From an uncultured Oscillospiraceae bacterium (GTDB taxonomy: Bacteria; Bacillota; Clostridia; Oscillospirales; Oscillospiraceae): a stretch of DNA of 64,000 nt. Both the position numbers and the translations under genes were made by a program. Positions 57,126 through 64,000 of the stretch are shown here, one piece after another (position 1 is the stretch's first letter; each line of letters opens with the position of its first letter). The stretch lies in assembly GCA_910579965.1 (NCBI GenBank), contig CAJTWF010000007.1, positions 28,083-92,082 on the forward strand, read 5' to 3'. The notes under the pieces were generated by a model, which had not been told where the DNA came from, ran no database searches, and was given only the letters and a program-made list of their open reading frames with translations.

Positions 57126-59342
57126 ATGAGTATCTACTACCACGAGAACACAAAGACCTTTCACCTCACCAACGGCGCGGTCAGCTATCTGATGAAGGTG
57201 CTCCCCAACGGCGCCCTGGGCCAGCTCTATTTTGGCCAGGCCATCCGGGACCGGGAGGACTTTGACCACCTGCTGGAGATGCGCTGCCGCCCCATGTCCT
57301 CCTGTGTCTTTGAGGGCTGCGGCTCCTTCTCCCTGGAGCACTGCAAGCAGGAGTACCCCTCCTGCGGCTCCACGGATTTCCGTCATCCGGCGGTAGAGCT
57401 GCGCCAGCCCAACGGCAGCCGCATTACCGATTTTGTCTACCGCTCCCACACCGTAACGTCCGGCAAGCCGCCCCTGGAGGGGCTGCCCGCCACCTACTGC
57501 GAGGCGGACGGGGAGGCGGAGACACTTACCGTACATCTGGAGGACGAGCTCCTGCAAACGTCCCTCTATCTCAGCTACACCCTTTTTGCCGGCCAGCCGG
57601 TTCTGGCCCGGTCCGCCCGGCTGGAGAACCACGGCGGCCTGGAGCTCCACCTCACCGCCGCCATGAGCCTGTCTTTGGACCTGCCGGACAGCGGCTATGA
57701 GTTCGTCCACTTCTCCGGGGCCTGGTCCCGGGAGCGGCATATGAAGGTGCGCCGTCTGGAGCAGGGGATCCAGTCGGTGGAGTCCGCCCGGGGCCACTCC
57801 TCTCACAACCACAACCCCTTCATCATGCTCCGCCGCCCGGGCGCGGATGAGGAGCGGGGGGAGGTGCTGGGCTTCTCCCTGGTCTACTCCGGCAATTTCC
57901 TGGCCCAGGTGGAGGTGGACACCTGGGACACCGCCCGGGTCACCCTGGGGATCAACCCCTTCGGCTTTGACTGGAAGCTCTCCCCCGGCGGCGTGTTCCA
58001 GACCCCGGAGGCGGTGATGGTCTACTCCTGCCAGGGCATGGGGGAGATGAGCCGGACCTTCCACCGGCTCTACCGGTCCCGGCTGGCCCGGGGTCAGTGG
58101 CGGGACAGGCCCCGCCCCATCCTCATCAACAACTGGGAGGCCACCTATTTTAATTTCACCGAGGACAAGCTGATCTCCATTGCCCAAGCGGCCAGGGAGG
58201 ACGGCGTGGAGCTGTTTGTTCTGGACGACGGCTGGTTCGGAGCCCGGTGCAGCGACCTTGCGGGTCTGGGAGACTGGGTGGCCAACCCGGACCGGCTCCC
58301 CGGGGGCATCACCCGCCTGGCGGAGCGCATTGAGGCGCTGGGAATGAAGTTTGGCCTCTGGTTTGAGCCGGAGATGGTCAACAAGGACTCTGATCTCTAC
58401 CGGGCCCATCCGGACTGGATTCTCCACACCCCGGACCGGCGGACCTCCTTCGGGCGCAATCAGCTTGTGCTGGACTTCTCCCGGCCGGAGGTGGTGGACT
58501 GCATCTACAACATGATGGCAAGGATTCTGTCCGAGGCCAAGGTGTCCTATGTCAAATGGGACATGAATCGCTCCATCACAGAGGCATACTCCGCCGCGCT
58601 GCCGCCGGACCAGCAGGGGGAGGTGCTCCACCGGTACATCCTGGGGGTGTACCGCCTCTATGACCGGCTGACCAAGCGCTTCCCCCATGTGCTCTTTGAG
58701 TCCTGCGCCTCCGGCGGCGGGCGGTTTGACCCGGGCCTGCTCTACTACGCGCCCCAGGGCTGGGCCTCCGATAACTCCGACGCGGTGGAGCGGCTGAAGA
58801 TCCAGTACGGCACCACCTTCTGCTATCCTGTCAGCGCCATAGGGGCCCATGTATCGGCGGTGCCCAACCACCAGGTCAACCGGGTCACCCCCCTGTCCAC
58901 CCGGGCTGATGTGGCCTGTTTCGGCACCTTTGGCTATGAGCTGGACCTTAACCGGCTTACGGCGGAGGAGCGGGCCCAGGTGCGCAGTCAGATCGCGTTC
59001 ATGAAGGAGTACCGGGAGGTGATCCAGTTCGGTGACTTCTACCGCCTCCTGTCCCCCTTTGAGAGCAATTTTACCGCCTGGATGGTGGTGAGCAAGGATA
59101 GACGCACGGCCCTGGTGGGTTGGTACAGGGTGCTTAACGAGGTCAACGGCCCCTACCGCCGTGTGAAGCTGCGGGGGCTGGATCCGGCTCTGGACTACGC
59201 CGTGGACGGCGGAGTCCGCCGGGGCGGCGACGAGCTGATGCGGCTGGGCCTGCTCACCACAGACAGCGCCGCCGGCGAGCGTCAGCCCGACGAGCCCGCA
59301 GCCTGTGACTTTGATTCCCATATCTTTGTGCTCAAGGCGTAG
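57126..59342 (+). CDS. alpha-galactosidase, glycoside hydrolase family 36
   Basis: A 738-residue cytoplasmic enzyme (no signal peptide) hydrolysing alpha-1,6-galactosides such as melibiose and raffinose. The N-terminal beta-sandwich is 1-320, then the catalytic barrel. The nucleophile is Asp479 in KWDMNRS and the acid/base Asp549 in ASDNSDAVERL, at the same positions as in known GH36 enzymes; FESCASGGGRFD is the substrate loop. AGGAGG precedes the ATG at 57126. It is monocistronic, with no transporter beside it. Confidence 0.95.
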   Translation: MSIYYHENTKTFHLTNGAVSYLMKVLPNGALGQLYFGQAIRDREDFDHLLEMRCRPMSSCVFEGCGSFSLEHCKQEYPSCGSTDFRHPAVELRQPNGSRITDFVYRSHTVTSGKPPLEGLPATYCEADGEAETLTVHLEDELLQTSLYLSYTLFAGQPVLARSARLENHGGLELHLTAAMSLSLDLPDSGYEFVHFSGAWSRERHMKVRRLEQGIQSVESARGHSSHNHNPFIMLRRPGADEERGEVLGFSLVYSGNFLAQVEVDTWDTARVTLGINPFGFDWKLSPGGVFQTPEAVMVYSCQGMGEMSRTFHRLYRSRLARGQWRDRPRPILINNWEATYFNFTEDKLISIAQAAREDGVELFVLDDGWFGARCSDLAGLGDWVANPDRLPGGITRLAERIEALGMKFGLWFEPEMVNKDSDLYRAHPDWILHTPDRRTSFGRNQLVLDFSRPEVVDCIYNMMARILSEAKVSYVKWDMNRSITEAYSAALPPDQQGEVLHRYILGVYRLYDRLTKRFPHVLFESCASGGGRFDPGLLYYAPQGWASDNSDAVERLKIQYGTTFCYPVSAIGAHVSAVPNHQVNRVTPLSTRADVACFGTFGYELDLNRLTAEERAQVRSQIAFMKEYREVIQFGDFYRLLSPFESNFTAWMVVSKDRRTALVGWYRVLNEVNGPYRRVKLRGLDPALDYAVDGGVRRGGDELMRLGLLTTDSAAGERQPDEPAACDFDSHIFVLKA

Positions 59343-59348
59343 GGAAGA

Positions 59349-59380
59349 CCGTCCGCCCCGATACGTATCGGGGCGGGCGG
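59349..59380 (+). terminator. terminator-like palindrome of the alpha-galactosidase gene
   Basis: 15-bp arms (59349-59363 and 59366-59380) with one G-T pair and a CG centre. No T-run. Confidence 0.7.
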
Positions 59381-59518
59381 CTCTGTATTGTGGAGGATTG
59401 GTCCGGCTCCCGGCAGCTCCGCAGAGGGACGATGGCGGGCGGGGCATCTGCTCCGTCAGCTCCAGTAGCCGTGCGGCAACAGGTTGGCAAAAAAGATCCA
59501 TTTCTTGCAGAAAAGGGC

Positions 59519-59547
59519 TTTACAAATCTGATCTGATAAGCTATAAT
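59519..59547 (+). promoter_or_regulatory. promoter upstream of the tRNA-Ala array
   Basis: TTTACA (59519-59524), 17-bp spacer, TATAAT (59542-59547). The first tRNA-like segment starts 22 bases on, but the intact tRNA only 507 bases on. Confidence 0.85.
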
Positions 59548-59568
59548 ACATATCGTTGTTGAAAAAAT

Positions 59569-59593
59569 GGGCCTGTAGCTCAGCTGGGAGAGC
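59569..59593 (+). pseudogene. tRNA 5' fragment 1
   Basis: GGGCCTGTAGCTCAGCTGGG and the following AGAGC match an acceptor strand and D-arm of a tRNA-Ala-like gene; after that the sequence diverges. It is directly behind the promoter. Confidence 0.65.
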
Positions 59594-59713
59594 AAACGGG
59601 CCAGTTATATGCCCCACGTTTCAGGGGCGTAACTCGGATGGTTGCCATTCGGTTCACATCACAAAAAAGTTAATTCTACAAAATGTGGCACGTAACTCAG
59701 GTACCACCCATAC

Positions 59714-60053
59714 GGGCGATTAGCTCAGCTTGGAGAGCGCAGCGTTCGCATCCATAGCGAGACACATCCGACCCGATTTTCTGTTCCCCGTTTTCCTGTC
59801 CGATTTGTTGGACTTCCCCCTGAAGATTGAATATTTGAGAAATCCAAAATTCGCAACTTTTTTCGCACGAAAAGTGCCGATTTGGGCTCGTAGTTCAGCT
59901 GGGAGAGCGCACGGTTCGCATCCATAGCGAGACACATCCGACCCGATTTTCCGTTCCCTGTTTTCCTGTCCGATTTGTTGGACTTTCCCCTGAAAATCGA
60001 ATATTTGAGAAATCCAGAATTCGCAACTTTTTTCGCATGAAAAGTGCTGATTT
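59714..60053 (+). repeat. 170-bp tandem duplication holding two truncated tRNA-Ala copies
   Basis: Units 59714-59883 and 59884-60053 are equal in length and differ at about 15 positions by my count. Each starts with the first 39 bases of a tRNA (acceptor 5' strand, D-arm, half anticodon arm through GTTCGCATC) and then continues with CATAGCGAGACACATCC and a spacer instead of the 3' half. The break lies just after the anticodon loop. The intact tRNA-Ala follows as the third, complete copy. Confidence 0.88.
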
Positions 60054-60129
60054 GGGCTCGTAGCTCAGCTGGGAGAGCGCTGCGTTCGCATCGCAGAGGT
60101 CGAGGGTTCGATCCCCTTCGAGTCCACCA
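60054..60129 (+). tRNA. tRNA-Ala (CGC)
   Basis: 76 nt with CCA. GGGCTCG pairs with CGAGTCC, leaving the G3-U70 pair that identifies alanine tRNAs. Anticodon stem CTGCG/CGCAG encloses TTCGCAT, anticodon CGC at 60087-60089. Confidence 0.96.
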
Positions 60130-60135
60130 AATAAG

Positions 60136-60170
60136 AAATCACCTCAGTGAAAACTGGGGTGATTTTTCTT
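60136..60170 (+). terminator. terminator of tRNA-Ala
   Basis: AAATCACCTCAGT pairs with ACTGGGGTGATTT around GAAA (60136-60165), then TTTTCTTTT. Confidence 0.88.
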
Positions 60171-60278
60171 TTGACCACAGAAATACCACAGACGGGTTTC
60201 AGAAAATTTTTGGGCGGCGAGCTGTTACTTTGGCCCGCCATCCCTTGTTCTGCTGGCTTATACGCTACCTGCCTGATA

Positions 60279-60629
60279 TCAATTTTCGTCCGAATGGTTC
60301 CAGTTCTGCCGCTCAAGAAAGGCGTTTACAGTTTCCTTCAGCTCATCACTGAAATCTTCCAAACCTTCTATGCTGATTACATCATTGTTGATAAGCGCAA
60401 TGATGTTGTAGATAAAATTTGTCCGGGTCATCTGTAGCTGGACACCTGGATTTCTTTTGTCACTCCTTATCCGCTTATCAAGCTGCCAGAATTTTTCTGA
60501 CGGATCACCATCGCCGCTCAGCAGTTCTATATACTCATCGCATAGCCTGCCCATGTAGGCTTCCTGCCAGCTGCCAATTTTACCGCGGAAAAGGGCCCAA
60601 TCCCGTTTTGTAAATCGCTGTTCCCGCAA
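60279..60629 (-). CDS. conserved small protein of unknown function
   Basis: A 116-residue protein (KRDWALFRGKIGSWQEAYMGRLCDEYIELLSGDG...RTNFIYNIIALINNDVISIEGLEDFSDELKETV). It reads as a complete soluble helical protein of a type seen repeatedly in Clostridia beside accessory genes. The start is TTG at 60629, with AAGGA eight bases before. It is more AT-rich than the chromosome. No function known. Confidence 0.6.
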   Translation of the reverse strand: MREQRFTKRDWALFRGKIGSWQEAYMGRLCDEYIELLSGDGDPSEKFWQLDKRIRSDKRNPGVQLQMTRTNFIYNIIALINNDVISIEGLEDFSDELKETVNAFLERQNWNHSDEN

Positions 60630-60687
60630 GGCCTCATTCCTTCAGTCAAAAAATGAGATATGCGGTCTGGTAAATTGCTTTCACATC

Positions 60688-60807
60688 TTACAGCAATTCC
60701 TTCAAGCTGTCCCTCAGATCCGGTCTCTCTCCACTAATAATCTCCCACACAAGTCGAAGGTTTACTCCCTCATAATCGTGGACGACGCGATTTCGAAGGC
60801 CCTTCAT
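60688..60807 (-). CDS. 39-residue HepT remnant keeping the RX4HXY motif
   Basis: The ATG overlaps the mntA stop as ATGA. Residues 4-12 read LRNRVVHDY: Arg5, four residues, His10, then Tyr12, the RX4HXY RNase/AMPylation-target motif of HEPN-domain HepT toxins. The remaining sequence (VNLRLVWEIISGERPDL) matches the last helix of HepT. The first 80-100 residues of a normal HepT are missing, apparently by deletion. Either an inactive remnant or a mini-toxin. Confidence 0.7.
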   Translation of the reverse strand: MKGLRNRVVHDYEGVNLRLVWEIISGERPDLRDSLKELL

Positions 60808-61097
60808 TTCTCATAAATCGTTACCCCAGTAGAAGCAATTTCACGGTCGATTTTTGAGTCCTTCTCAATATGCCGCACATCAAAAATGTCCACAGGCATT
60901 CCCACCGCTTGACGGACGGCCTCCATAAAGCCCACAAACTTCAGCCCCTGTAATTTGCTGTCCACCAATAAGTCCAGGTCGCTCTTCTCTGTGGCAGTTC
61001 CTTTGGCTACAGAGCCGAACAGGACGGCACGCGAGATGCCATAAGCGGCGAAAACAGGCGCAAGCACCATCTGTATATCCGTTAAGCTTTGAGGCAT
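60804..61097 (-). CDS. MntA-like minimal nucleotidyltransferase antitoxin
   Basis: A 97-residue protein. GS...SDLDL gives the GSX10DXD motif: Gly28, Ser29, Asp40, Asp42. MntA AMPylates HepT on its Tyr, blocking the toxin; it lies upstream of hepT with an ATGA overlap, as here. Sequence outside the motif (VGMPVDIFDVRHIEKDSKI) is typical. The toxin partner is nearly deleted. Lower GC than the core chromosome. Confidence 0.88.
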   Translation of the reverse strand: MPQSLTDIQMVLAPVFAAYGISRAVLFGSVAKGTATEKSDLDLLVDSKLQGLKFVGFMEAVRQAVGMPVDIFDVRHIEKDSKIDREIASTGVTIYEK

Positions 61098-61279
61098 ACC
61101 GGCACCCCCTTCTGCCTCTTAGTATACACCATAATTTCGGAAGAGAAAATAGGAAAATAAAATTATGATGGCAGAATCAAAATCTCTCTGTGCCCTGTTG
61201 GAATTGTCTGCATAAGTTTCTTTCATAAGAACCCAACGAATCGTTTTCGGTTCGCTGGCCTATCTTTGGTAATGGCACC

Positions 61280-62719
61280 TCAATATCTGGAGGACATTCT
61301 CGCCGCCTGTGCCGCTTTCAACTCCGCCAGTTCCCGCTTCATCTGGACGATCAGCGCCGCCAGCTTCTCCTCGCACTCCTCACGGGTATGGGCGTAGATG
61401 TTGCGGGCGTGTTTTTTGCCGTCGATCCACTTGGGCGAGTAGCGGCCCTCCCACAGGTGGTCATTGATTTGGCTGATGCAGCCCGTCCCCGGCCTGCGGT
61501 GAGGAGGGCGGTAGGGGGTGAACTGTACTGAAGGAGCAGTTTCCTCCCGCTCCGTTTCATCCTGCTCCTGTACCTCCACCCCAGCGATGCCTTGGTCGAT
61601 ATTCCGGGCCGCATTCCGCTGCATCTCGCCGGTGACGTGGGTGTAAATGTTTAGCGTGGTGGCGGAGGAGACATGCCCAATGATGGTGGACAGGGTCTTT
61701 ACATCCATCCCGTTCTCCAGGGACATGGTGGCGAAGGTGTGGCGGAGGTCATGGAACTTCACCCTTTTGCACCCAGCCCGCTCCAGGATGACTTGCAGAC
61801 GCTTGCGGACATAGCCTGGGTCCACAGGCTGCTCCGGCTTGACGCGGGAGGGGAACATCCACGCTGAGAACACCTGCGCCTTGTACTCCGCCAGCAGCTC
61901 CACCATGGCGGGAGGCAGGATGACCGTGCGGATGGCGGCCTTTGTCTTCGGTTCGTTGACCTCCAGCCTGCCGTTGACTGAGTACACCTGCCTGCTGATA
62001 CGGAGCCGGCCTGTCTTGAAATCCAGGTCGGACCATTGCAGGGCCAGCAGCTCACCCCGGCGCATCCCCGTGGTCAGCTCCAGGAGGAACAGTTCGTACA
62101 TCCCCTCCGCCTTGGCCTGAATTAGGAACCTCTGGATCTCTTCCTTGGTAAGAATTTTCATTTCCTTCTCCCGCAGAGGCGGCAGCTTACAGCCGATGGC
62201 CGGGTTTACCCGGATGAGCCCCTCCTTTACTGCCCGATCCAGCGCCATCTGACACACCGCATGACAGCTGCGCACCGAGCGATCCGCCATTCCGGTGCCG
62301 TGACGCTCCACGTTGTTGATTCTCCCACCCCTTTTCATCTCGGTGAAGAACTGCTGGAGGTCGGACTGGGACAGCCTGTTCAGCGGGATGTCCCCCACGC
62401 CCGGAATGGCGTGGAGGTAAATCCAGTTCTCATAGCTCAGTTGGGTGGTGTGCCGCAAGGCCGGCTTGGAGTAACTCTGATACCAGAAGTCCAGCCAGTC
62501 CCCGAACCGCATCTCCGACCTAACCTTCACCGGCCCGGAACCGCCCTGCTCTTTTTTCAGCTGTTCCAACCTCTCGGCACACTCTTTCTTGGTCTTAGCC
62601 AGAACATTCTTTGTCTTGGGATTGCCGCCCTCATCGTAGCCAATAACCACCCGGCCCTCCCACCGTCCGTCCTTCCGCAGGCGGATGGTGCCCTCACCCT
62701 TCTTCCGCTTTTTCGCCAT
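61280..62719 (-). CDS. tyrosine integrase with an extra C-terminal arm-binding-like domain
   Basis: A 479-residue recombinase. AP2-like arm-binding domain (about 9-52), SAM-like core-binding domain (70-170), catalytic domain with Arg220 (TGMRRGE), His323/Arg326 (HDLRHTF), His349 (IIGHV) and Tyr359 (NIYTHV). All five are intact. A C-terminal extension (about 420-460: HLWEGRYSPKWIDGKKHARNIYAHTREECEEKL) repeats the pattern of the N-terminal AP2-like domain. This integrase probably inserts the element at the neighbouring tRNA-Ala. Confidence 0.92.
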   Translation of the reverse strand: MAKKRKKGEGTIRLRKDGRWEGRVVIGYDEGGNPKTKNVLAKTKKECAERLEQLKKEQGGSGPVKVRSEMRFGDWLDFWYQSYSKPALRHTTQLSYENWIYLHAIPGVGDIPLNRLSQSDLQQFFTEMKRGGRINNVERHGTGMADRSVRSCHAVCQMALDRAVKEGLIRVNPAIGCKLPPLREKEMKILTKEEIQRFLIQAKAEGMYELFLLELTTGMRRGELLALQWSDLDFKTGRLRISRQVYSVNGRLEVNEPKTKAAIRTVILPPAMVELLAEYKAQVFSAWMFPSRVKPEQPVDPGYVRKRLQVILERAGCKRVKFHDLRHTFATMSLENGMDVKTLSTIIGHVSSATTLNIYTHVTGEMQRNAARNIDQGIAGVEVQEQDETEREETAPSVQFTPYRPPHRRPGTGCISQINDHLWEGRYSPKWIDGKKHARNIYAHTREECEEKLAALIVQMKRELAELKAAQAARMSSRY

Positions 62720-62723
62720 ACTC

Positions 62724-63478
62724 TCACCCCCTCACCATAATGTCGTCCAGAAAGCCACCCACGATCTCCGCCGCCCGGCGGTGCATATCTCCAGTGACGT
62801 GGGTATAGGTGTCCAGGGTGAATGACGCTTTGGTGTGTCCCAGGATACCAGAGAGGGTCTTGGCGTCCACGCCGCTGGTCAGGGCATGAACCGCTCCAGC
62901 TGCTCGTTGTTGAGGATCTGCTTGGCGGAGGCTTTCTTTTTGGGGAGTGTGACACCCTCTGTAGGATTCCTCGCCGTGAGCCGCTCCCGCACCGCCGCGT
63001 ACATGGCTTGGTGGAGCACACCGTGGAGACTGCGGACGGTAGAGCCGGAGAGCGTGTACCCGTACTCGGGATGCTCGGTCTTGCGCCCGTTCTTCTGCAC
63101 CTCCCGGTACAGAGCCTGCACGTCGGCGGCGGTGACCTTGCACACCGGCCTGTCCCCCAGGCGGGGCTTGATGTAGCACTCGATGTACTGGCGGTAGCCC
63201 CTCAGCGTGGACTCCCGCACTGTGGGCGAGACGTACTCCTCCAGCCAGCGGTCCAGCCACTCACCCAGCGGCATCCGGCTGTCCTCGCTCAGGTCCACGT
63301 CCCGGTACTCCTCGATGCTCTGGTGCAGCTTTTTCATCAGAGCCTTCTGGCTCTTGGCGGAGATGTAGCGGAAGATGGACTCGCCATTCTCCTTGTGACC
63401 CACCACGATGCGGCCCTCCCAGCGTCCGTCCTCACGCCTGCGCACCATACCGTCGCCGGACGGTCTGCGCTTAGCCAT
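62724..63478 (-). pseudogene. second tyrosine integrase with an internal deletion
   Basis: From 63478 the frame encodes an AP2-like start (DGRWEGRIVVGHKENGES), core-binding domain and the linker to ILNNEQLERFM. It then jumps, with a shift of frame, to ALTSGVDAKTLSGILGHTKASFTLDTYTHVTGDMHRR, the end of an integrase catalytic domain. The part with the catalytic Arg and the HxxR box (about 150 residues) is missing, so it is inactive. It lies head-to-tail with the intact integrase. Confidence 0.85.
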
Positions 63479-63481
63479 CTG

Positions 63482-63778
63482 TTATTCACCTCCAGTCCGA
63501 ATATCTCCGTCGTTTTCGTCCATGCACTCGGCCATCAACCTGACGCCCAGTCGAAAGCCCAGGATAAAATTTTCGGTTGCTGTGATGCTGTTGATCTCAT
63601 GCTGTGACCGAATGAGTTTTGTAAGAGTCTCTTGCTCGGTTTCCCCGATCTGCTCCATAAGCTGTTTTTCACAGCTGGCGACACGATCCACCGCTTTCTT
63701 CATCTCTGAGTCAGGTACCATCCTTTGTTCGTTGGGTGTGATGTTGCCGTAGTAGAGATCTTCCAGAATCGTTCTCAT
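63482..63778 (-). CDS. DUF6809-like small helical protein
   Basis: A 98-residue protein starting RTILEDLYYGNITPNEQ, a pattern frequent on integrative elements of Clostridia; the rest is helical (EKQLMEQIGETEQETLTKLIRSQHEINSITATENFILGFRLG). AAGGAGG lies 8 bases before the ATG at 63778; a longer frame up to 63874 has no site. It ends 3 bases before the deleted integrase. Confidence 0.65.
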   Translation of the reverse strand: MRTILEDLYYGNITPNEQRMVPDSEMKKAVDRVASCEKQLMEQIGETEQETLTKLIRSQHEINSITATENFILGFRLGVRLMAECMDENDGDIRTGGE

Positions 63779-63842
63779 GTCTACTACCTCCTTTGCAACA
63801 CCAACACATACCACATTTTGCGGAATATAGCTACTACTTTTT

Positions 63843-64000
63843 TCACAGTCCGCCGTTCTGATAGCGGACGGCATCGTCCAGCGTGACGCTGCCGCCTGTC
63901 TTTTTCACGTTCTGGACGCACCGCCCACGGAGCGCCTTGAGCTGCTCATCGGGAATCTCCATCCCCGCCGCCAGCACATTCATCACCATGTCCTGCTCCA
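63843..64000 (-). CDS. C-terminal part of a gene running out of the window
   Basis: A leftward frame enters at 64000 and ends in TGA at 63845-63843 (52 residues visible). It includes MNVLAAGMEIPDEQLKALRG and ends in VTLDDAVRYQNGGL. No family recognised; presumably an element gene upstream of the DUF6809-like one. Confidence 0.5.
   Translation of the reverse strand, partial: EQDMVMNVLAAGMEIPDEQLKALRGRCVQNVKKTGGSVTLDDAVRYQNGGL

Noticed and set aside
56748..57153. Minus-strand frames over tRNA-Arg
   Set aside because: The peptide is the familiar translation of a tRNA region; no coding support.
57105..59501. Long minus-strand frame opposite the alpha-galactosidase
   Set aside because: Antisense artefact of high GC; composition is His/Val/Gly-rich and no start site fits. 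The GH36 gene has all catalytic residues.
59714..60129. CRISPR array
   Set aside because: Only two full units of 170 bp, each beginning with tRNA sequence; no short regular repeats and no cas genes.

Overview
The window reads as chromosome of a GC-rich member of the Clostridia, most likely an Oscillospiraceae-type gut anaerobe (Flavonifractor / Lawsonibacter / Oscillibacter neighbourhood). The evidence is a SCIFF ranthipeptide with its radical-SAM maturase (a clostridial marker), a selD-yqeB-yqeC selenium cluster, a ferredoxin-tailed aldo/keto reductase, a YmfI-type EF-P reductase, strong GC bias with Shine-Dalgarno-led genes, and TTGACA-17-TATAAT promoters. Genus assignment is inference; no 16S gene is present.

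Layout. 0-7.5 kb: the tail of an FtsX-type permease, a TraX-like membrane protein, then a leftward five-gene operon (degenerate histidine kinase, mnmA, yqeC, yqeB, selD) and the rightward gap gene. 7.5-8.8 kb: a low-GC scar with an integrase fragment, a 124-bp MITE-like element, a flavodoxin-like fragment and a RibD-like reductase. 9-12.8 kb: a polysaccharide pair (O-antigen ligase/polymerase and polyprenyl-phosphate sugar transferase). 13-20 kb: acetyltransferases, an ECF sigma/RsiV-like anti-sigma pair, bioY, a C26 amidase, tRNA-Gly, RpiR regulator and YesL-like protein. 20.2-23.3 kb: the SCIFF locus (scfA, scfB and a translationally coupled Orn/Lys/Arg decarboxylase-fold enzyme). 23.4-33.2 kb: miaB, a TetM-like GTPase fused to a Rae1/YacP NYN nuclease, degV, tcdA, a PpiC foldase and an aldo/keto reductase. 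33.4-38 kb: XRE regulator-ABC exporter pair, yitT and a mini-operon with a sigma-region-4 protein. 38-47 kb: tRNA-Thr and tRNA-Tyr, an S24 repressor, an M23 peptidase, an RNA methyltransferase, a MocR/PdxR regulator divergent from an ECF S-component, an amidohydrolase and a YfcC carrier. 47-54.5 kb: infC-rpmI-rplT, phosphoglucomutase, ymfI, mreB and comF. 54.5-59.4 kb: small genes between palindromic repeats, tRNA-Arg and a GH36 alpha-galactosidase. 59.5-64 kb: a tRNA-Ala(CGC) locus with truncated tRNA copies upstream, and beyond it the end of an integrative element (a mntA antitoxin with a 39-codon remnant of HepT, an integrase, a deleted second integrase and a DUF6809-like protein).

The most unusual features are (1) the ribosomal-GTPase/A-site-nuclease fusion, (2) the mini-HepT that keeps only the RX4HXY motif, (3) the tRNA-Ala array with a 170-bp tandem duplication, (4) the SCIFF locus with a coupled PLP enzyme and an internal hairpin, (5) two families of short palindromic repeats, one of which supplies the C-terminus of YqeB, and (6) a histidine kinase with Asn where the phospho-accepting His should be.
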